A DNA stretch of 64,000 bases from Labrenzia sp. VG12. Its GTDB lineage: Bacteria; Pseudomonadota; Alphaproteobacteria; Rhizobiales; Stappiaceae. Below are positions 59,902 to 64,000 of this stretch, one piece after another; position 1 is the first letter of the stretch, and the number at the start of each line of letters is the position of its first letter. A program made the position numbers and the translations under genes. The notes beneath the pieces are model-generated. The model saw nothing but the letters and a program-made list of their open reading frames with translations. It did not search any database and was not told the DNA's origin. The DNA lies in the NCBI RefSeq assembly GCF_002237595.1, contig NZ_CP022529.1, forward strand, positions 5,300,001 through 5,364,000, given 5' to 3'.

Positions 59902-59945
59902 ACTCCCTGCAAGGTGTTCCTCCCCGCCTTGCAGGGAGTTTTTTG
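59902..59945 (+). terminator. Rho-independent terminator of the BA14K gene
   Basis: ACTCCCTGCAAGG (59902-59914) and CCTTGCAGGGAGT (59927-59939) form a 13-bp stem followed by TTTTTT. Confidence 0.9.
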
Positions 59946-59946
59946 T

Positions 59947-60408
59947 TCAGGCCTGGCCTGCCAGTCGTTTTGCCGCCCGCATGGTGGTCTCCAGCTGATT
60001 GAGAAAGCGGGACCGGTCCTGCTTGGTGAAAGACGGGCCACCTTCCCGGATTTCGCCGATTTCACGCAGATGGGTCTTGAGGTCACGCATGGCGAGACGC
60101 ATGCCGATGCCGTCTTCGCTGAAGGGCTTGCCGGATGGGCCGATGACAAGAGCGCCGGTCTTGACGCAGCGCGCCGCCAACGGCACATCCGCGGTCACCA
60201 CCACATCGCCGGTCCGGGCCCGTTCCGCGATCCAGTTGTCGGCCTCGTCCGGACCTTCCGGCACGACCACCCGTTCGATCAGATCGCCTTCCGGCAGGCG
60301 CATCCAGCTGTTGGAGACGAACTTGATCGGCACCTTGTGGCGTTCTCCGACCCGGATTGCCTCGTCTTTCACCGGACAGGCATCCGCGTCCACGTAAAGC
60401 ACGGTCAT
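59947..60408 (-). CDS. YaiI/YqxD family (UPF0178) protein
   Basis: The 153-residue cytoplasmic protein starts MTVLYVDADACPVKDEAIRV and has VVTADVPLAARCVKTGALVI and FSEDGIGMRLAMRDLKTHLR, the family signature (DUF188). The DADACPV and DxxLA-like acidic residues recall PIN-type nucleases, but no activity is proven. The start is one base past the upstream flavoprotein stop, so both are co-translated from one mRNA. The frame open to 60531 overlaps that gene and is not coding. Confidence 0.93.
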   Translation of the reverse strand: MTVLYVDADACPVKDEAIRVGERHKVPIKFVSNSWMRLPEGDLIERVVVPEGPDEADNWIAERARTGDVVVTADVPLAARCVKTGALVIGPSGKPFSEDGIGMRLAMRDLKTHLREIGEIREGGPSFTKQDRSRFLNQLETTMRAAKRLAGQA

Positions 60409-60409
60409 G

Positions 60410-61618
60410 TCACTGTCCCTCCGACAGATAGGTTTCAATCCCGGCCGCAGCGCAGTGTCCCGTGGCAAAACAGGCTTGCAGCAGGTAGCCGCCGGTCGGC
60501 GCTTCCCAATCCAGCATTTCGCCGGCAGCAAACAGGCCGGGCTGTTTTTTCAGCATCAGGTGGTCATCCAGTTCGGTGACCGCGATGCCGCCTGCCGATG
60601 ATATGGCCCTGCCGATGGCGTAAGGGGCTGTCAGACAAATGGCAACGGCCTTGATCCGGCGGGCAAGATCGTCCGGATCTGAAGGCAGTTCGCCTGCCTC
60701 GCGCAAGAGCGTCAGCTCTTCCGGTTTCAGTTTGAGGGTCTTTTTCAGGAAGGTTGCCTGGGATTGTTTCTTCCGCGGTTTTTGCAGCTTCTTCGTCAGT
60801 TCTTCCATGGTCAGCGATGGCCGCAGGTCGATCGAGAGTTCAGCCTTCCCGTTCTGGTTGATTGTTTCGCGCAGCTCAGCTGACAGTGCATAAATGCCGC
60901 CGCCTTCAAGCCCCTGTGCGGACAGCAAGGCTTCCCCGCTGACCCGCCGGCCGGCATGCGACAGCACAATGCGCTTGAGCGGTTTGCCTGCAAACCTGTC
61001 TTTCAGGTGGGCGCTCCAGGCAACCTGAAAACCGCAATTCGCCGGCTGGAACCGATGGACTTCAATGTCTTTCGCTTCCAGCAGCGGCACCCAGGCAGCA
61101 TCAGAACCGAGTTTCGGCCAGCTGGCACCACCAAGGGCAAGGAGCACAGCCCGGGCCGGAAACGGCTCGACCTCGCCCGCGCCATCTTCAAGAAGCGCGG
61201 ACCCATCTTCTGCTAAGCCTCTCCAGGTGTGCCGGCTCAGGAGCTGGACCTTGTTGTCTTCAAGGCGGCGCAACCAGGCCCTGAGCAAGGGCGAGGCCTT
61301 CATGGAAACGGGAAATACGCGTCCACTGCTGCCGACAAAGGTCTGTTCTCCCAGACCGTGACACCAGTCTCTGAGGGCCTCAGGAGGAAAGGCCCGGATC
61401 ATGGGGGCGAGAAAAGGCTCCGCTTCCCTGTACCGCTTCAGGAACGTTTGAAGGTCTTCGCCATGGGTCAGGTTGAGGCCACCCCGGCCGGCCATCAGGA
61501 ACTTGCGGGCAGGGGAGGGCATCCGGTCGGCGATGCTGACGGAAAACCCTTTTGCCGACAGGTTTTCAGCGGCAAACAAGCCGGCCGGACCGGCCCCGAT
61601 GATCAAAACATCTTTCAT
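60410..61618 (-). CDS. HI0933-related flavoprotein (TIGR03862 type)
   Basis: The 402-residue flavoprotein begins MKDVLIIGAGPAGLFAAENL with a GxGxxG nucleotide site. KFLMAGRGGLNLTH and the C-terminal GLFAAGEMLDWEAPTGGYLL match the TIGR03862 subgroup. It is related to, but distinct from, the BaiN-like protein at 43017: it has a MAGRGGLN loop where that protein has ISGGGRCN. The substrate is unknown. It is the first gene of a two-gene operon with yaiI, and its start is divergent from the regulator gene at 61795, with a 176-base gap holding no gene. Confidence 0.9.
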   Translation of the reverse strand: MKDVLIIGAGPAGLFAAENLSAKGFSVSIADRMPSPARKFLMAGRGGLNLTHGEDLQTFLKRYREAEPFLAPMIRAFPPEALRDWCHGLGEQTFVGSSGRVFPVSMKASPLLRAWLRRLEDNKVQLLSRHTWRGLAEDGSALLEDGAGEVEPFPARAVLLALGGASWPKLGSDAAWVPLLEAKDIEVHRFQPANCGFQVAWSAHLKDRFAGKPLKRIVLSHAGRRVSGEALLSAQGLEGGGIYALSAELRETINQNGKAELSIDLRPSLTMEELTKKLQKPRKKQSQATFLKKTLKLKPEELTLLREAGELPSDPDDLARRIKAVAICLTAPYAIGRAISSAGGIAVTELDDHLMLKKQPGLFAAGEMLDWEAPTGGYLLQACFATGHCAAAGIETYLSEGQ

Positions 61619-61794
61619 TTCGACTTCTTAGTCACAGAAACACGAAAAAACCACTGGCGAATTCCCTGAAGGCACGAAATTAAATCCCAGATGTTTCCTC
61701 AAGTATTTGTTATCTGTCTCATGAGATGATCTCGCAGGAGTTGAGCGTTGCTGATTGTTCGCGGCGGCTTTTCTTCAGGAGAAAGGAACCGTGT

Positions 61795-62988
61795 ATGGAG
61801 ACACCCACGGACCTCATCGTTGTTGCGGATCCCGATGAAAATGTGAAGAAAGGGTTCCAGCGACTGTTCAGCGGCCACAAGAACGTGGTCTGTTTTTCGG
61901 AATCCGATCCGGCCCTGCTGTTCTTGAAACAGAATCCGGGCACATCGGTGGTCTTTTCCTGTTTCAATCTGCCCGGCCGCGGCGGAACGGCCTTCCTGCG
62001 GGCTGCAGAAACCATTGTACCGCTCGCTGCGCGGATCATGCTCACGCGCGAAAAATCAGCCGAGGCCATCAAGAAAGCGCTGAACGAGGGTCATGCCTTC
62101 ATGTTCCTGGAAAAGCCGTGTCAACCCACCGAACTGGTGTCGGCCATGGAGACCGCGCTTTCCCATCACCGGCAACTGGCCAAGGACAGGGCCCTTCTCG
62201 AGCGCACACTGGCCGGGTCGGTGAAACTCCTGATCGACATGCTGGCGCTGTTTCATCCCGAAGCCTTCAGCCGCACGGCCGCCGTTCGCAAGCAGGCGCT
62301 GAAACTCGCCAAGGCGCTCGGTATGAAAAAGACCTGGGAACTGGAAATGGCGGTCATGCTGTCGCCGCTGGGCGAGGCGCTCCTGCCGAAACAAATTCTG
62401 GCGCGCTATCGGGCTGCGCGCAGCCTGACGGAGCAGGAGCGTGACGTGCTGGACAGGGCGCCGGTGCAGTCACGGGAATTGCTGAAAAACATTCCCCAGC
62501 TGGAGAAGGTCTCCGAATATCTTTATCTGTCAGGGCGCGGCTATGACGGATCGGGTTTTCCCAAGGACGGCCCGACTGGCCAGGAAATCCCGTTGGTCTC
62601 GCGAATGCTCAAGCTGCTGACCGATCTCTGGTATGCCAGCCCGGAAAGCGGACCGGACGCTGCCTCATTCGAAGCGCTCACGATAAACTGGCGCAAATAC
62701 GACCCGAAGCTGCTTGAACTGGCCCGGGAGATATTGATGGACGATTTGCCGGAATCGCGCAGGAAGCATGTCGCCCAGTGTTACATCCGCTCGCTGCGGC
62801 CGGGCGATATTCTGGTTGACGATGCATTGACCGAAAGCAGCCACGAACTGGTGCTTGCGCGTGGGCACCTCCTGACGCCGACCACCATCCGCCGCCTGGA
62901 GCATTTTCATCAGACCGCCGGCGTGCGTCAGCCGATCCGGGTCGAGCGGCACGAGGTGGTCGAAGAATTGCTGGGGGATGCGGGCTGA
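61795..62988 (+). CDS. Degenerate response regulator with an HD-GYP-like output domain
   Basis: The 397-residue protein pairs a receiver-like domain (1-125) with a region laid out like an HD-GYP phosphodiesterase (about 145-395). The receiver keeps Asp12/Asp14, Thr84 and Lys107, but the expected phospho-acceptor Asp is replaced: the segment reads VVFSCFNLPG with Cys56 in that place. In the second domain, the HDxGK metal site reads SPLGE, and HHExxDGSGYP survives only as GRGYDGSGFP. The C-terminal RPGDILVDDALTESSHELVL and RGHLLTPTTIRRLE keep the regulator fold. So it looks inactive as both acceptor and enzyme, probably a protein-protein switch. AAAGGA precedes ATG 61795. Confidence 0.85.
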   Translation: METPTDLIVVADPDENVKKGFQRLFSGHKNVVCFSESDPALLFLKQNPGTSVVFSCFNLPGRGGTAFLRAAETIVPLAARIMLTREKSAEAIKKALNEGHAFMFLEKPCQPTELVSAMETALSHHRQLAKDRALLERTLAGSVKLLIDMLALFHPEAFSRTAAVRKQALKLAKALGMKKTWELEMAVMLSPLGEALLPKQILARYRAARSLTEQERDVLDRAPVQSRELLKNIPQLEKVSEYLYLSGRGYDGSGFPKDGPTGQEIPLVSRMLKLLTDLWYASPESGPDAASFEALTINWRKYDPKLLELAREILMDDLPESRRKHVAQCYIRSLRPGDILVDDALTESSHELVLARGHLLTPTTIRRLEHFHQTAGVRQPIRVERHEVVEELLGDAG

Positions 62989-63025
62989 AATCCGGCAAGC
63001 CGGATGGTCTGAACGATCCGCGGTC

Positions 63026-63814
63026 TCAATCCTTGCCCGCTTTCTCCAGAAGCTCCGCCTCATAGGCCTTGGCCACCCGCAGAAAGCGGGCATGGGCATA
63101 GTTCATGGACAGGATGAGGCCCCACCAGCCATATTTGCGGTACTTGCGCACGAAATAGGCCTTGAGGAAGCTGACCGGGAATTCGGTCAGGAGCCGGGTC
63201 CTTGGCAGCTTGCGTCCGCGGGCGCGCATGTCCTCGACCTGCATGCCGGAATAGCGGTTGTATTTGCCGACCTGGAAATCGAGTGAGCGGATCGAGCGAT
63301 GCGCCATGATGCCGGAGAGATTGTCGATCCTGGCACCGGGCTCCGGGCGCACCGTGTCGTGAACGATCGAAACCGAAAAGCGGCCCTTTTGCCGGTCGTA
63401 GAGCCGTATCTGGTGATAGCCATAGGCCCAGGGTGCCGGTGCGCTTTCATGGGCATACATGTCCCGGATCATGATCCGCCAGCCATCCGCACTCTTGTAG
63501 CTGCCGTCGGCGAATTTCGCACGGATTTCAGCGGCGAGATCCGGCGTCACCTCTTCGTCGGCATCGAGATTGAGCAGCCAGTCGTTTCGGCACTGGTCTT
63601 CGCCGAACCGCTTCTGCGGGCCGTATCCGGGCCAGTCATTCCGGATGACCCGCGCCCCGAGTCTTTCTGCAACGGCAACGGTGTCGTCGCTCGATCCGCT
63701 GTCGATGACAATCACCTCGTCCACCCAGTCGATGACGCTTTCGATCGGCTTGTGGATCCGGTCGGCTTCGTCTTTGGCAATGATGAAGGCGGAAAGGGGC
63801 AGGCGCTCGGTCAT
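63026..63814 (-). CDS. Glycosyltransferase family 2 protein (lipopolysaccharide core glucosyltransferase-like)
   Basis: A 262-residue GT-A-fold enzyme. SAFIIAKDEADRIHKPIESV, EVIVIDSGSSDDTVAVAERL and LNLDADEEVTPDL (the DxD-type metal/nucleotide site) follow the family-2 plan of WaaE/KdtX-type enzymes that add a sugar to the inner core heptose. The C-terminal basic segment (FVRKYRKYGWWGLILSMNYA) suggests contact with the inner-membrane face. It follows the regulator gene in convergent orientation. Acceptor sugar is unknown. Confidence 0.9.
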   Translation of the reverse strand: MTERLPLSAFIIAKDEADRIHKPIESVIDWVDEVIVIDSGSSDDTVAVAERLGARVIRNDWPGYGPQKRFGEDQCRNDWLLNLDADEEVTPDLAAEIRAKFADGSYKSADGWRIMIRDMYAHESAPAPWAYGYHQIRLYDRQKGRFSVSIVHDTVRPEPGARIDNLSGIMAHRSIRSLDFQVGKYNRYSGMQVEDMRARGRKLPRTRLLTEFPVSFLKAYFVRKYRKYGWWGLILSMNYAHARFLRVAKAYEAELLEKAGKD

Positions 63815-63905
63815 GACACTCCGGTCGGATAGGGCGCCGGACGGGACCGGCCCGGCAGATACCGTTCAGGTATTAGCCGCGCCGGACGGGGATTTGAAGG
63901 TCAAA

Positions 63906-64000
63906 TCAGGATTTCACGCGTGCGAAAGCCGCATCGAGCCCTTGCAGGGTGATCTTGGAGCCTTCGACAAGCCCGGTGAAACCCGGCGCCCTGAGGTCTC
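63906..64000 (-). CDS. C-terminal end of an unidentified gene (partial)
   Basis: About 30 codons in one open frame end at a TGA (63906-63908 on the plus strand), reading APGFTGLVEGSKITLQGLDA and then AFARVKS. The upstream part is beyond the window. The pattern is protein-like but too short to name. Confidence 0.45.
   Translation of the reverse strand, partial: DLRAPGFTGLVEGSKITLQGLDAAFARVKS

Overview
The window looks like chromosomal DNA from a GC-rich alphaproteobacterium of the Hyphomicrobiales, most like marine Stappiaceae (Roseibium/Labrenzia-like). The evidence is an rpmH-rnpA-yidC / engB-argB-HAD core cluster, a RirA-type iron regulator with its three cluster cysteines, a BA14K lectin-like protein, a BetI/BetA/BetB and ChoXWV choline locus, and TTGACN-N17-TATAAN promoters. 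The genus is an inference from gene content only.

Layout. 1-3.3 kb: the tail of an SDR-type epimerase, two small conserved proteins, a LysR regulator and a DUF817 membrane protein. 3.5-10.6 kb (minus strand): rpmH-rnpA-yidC, then two accessory genes (an uncharacterised 311-aa protein and a Vat-like acetyltransferase), then engB-argB-HAD phosphatase. 10.7-14.6 kb: a TVP38/DedA-type membrane protein, a dihydrolipoamide-dehydrogenase-like flavoprotein and an orphan histidine kinase. 14.77 kb: tRNA-Arg(ACG), followed by a small islet of unrecognised genes. 16.5-24.1 kb: a LysR regulator divergent from two tandem dimethylglycine/sarcosine-dehydrogenase-like proteins and an MttB-superfamily methyltransferase. 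24.2-36.2 kb: a cold-shock protein, a class III aminotransferase, AnmK, a flavoprotein, an orphan sugar-type binding protein, a GntR regulator, a MAPEG protein, L-serine dehydratase, kynureninase and a PAS-GGDEF-EAL protein. 36.9-41.6 kb: a complete branched-chain-amino-acid-type ABC transporter. 41.6-47.1 kb: repeats, a frameshifted alpha/beta hydrolase, a BaiN-like flavoprotein, and a LacI regulator beside a GH43 beta-xylosidase-like enzyme. 47.2-48.4 kb: rirA and hemP, the latter with a RirA-type operator upstream. 48.5-49.8 kb: a class III nucleotide cyclase. 50.0-57.5 kb: betB-betA-betI divergent from choX-choW-choV, bracketed by two near-identical 215-bp non-coding elements with 18-bp terminal inverted repeats. 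57.6-64.0 kb: a small membrane protein, a second cold-shock protein, a secreted protein, BA14K, YaiI, a second HI0933-type flavoprotein, a degenerate response regulator/HD-GYP protein, a glycosyltransferase and one partial gene.

How the genes fit together. The window holds most of a route from choline to central carbon: uptake (ChoXWV), oxidation to glycine betaine (BetA, BetB), possible demethylation (the MttB-like protein and two GcvT-domain flavoproteins that could pass one-carbon units to folate), and L-serine to pyruvate (SdaA). The link between the bet/cho locus and the demethylation locus is inferred from function, since they lie about 26 kb apart. Iron control is a second theme: rirA lies beside hemP, and the hemP leader carries a perfect TGA-N9-TCA palindrome.

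The best candidates for something undescribed are the flanking mobile repeats around the choline locus and their nested insertion into an older palindromic repeat; the MttB-like protein without a corrinoid partner; the two-domain regulator that has lost both its phospho-acceptor and its HD metal ligands; and the accessory genes inside the yidC-engB cluster.
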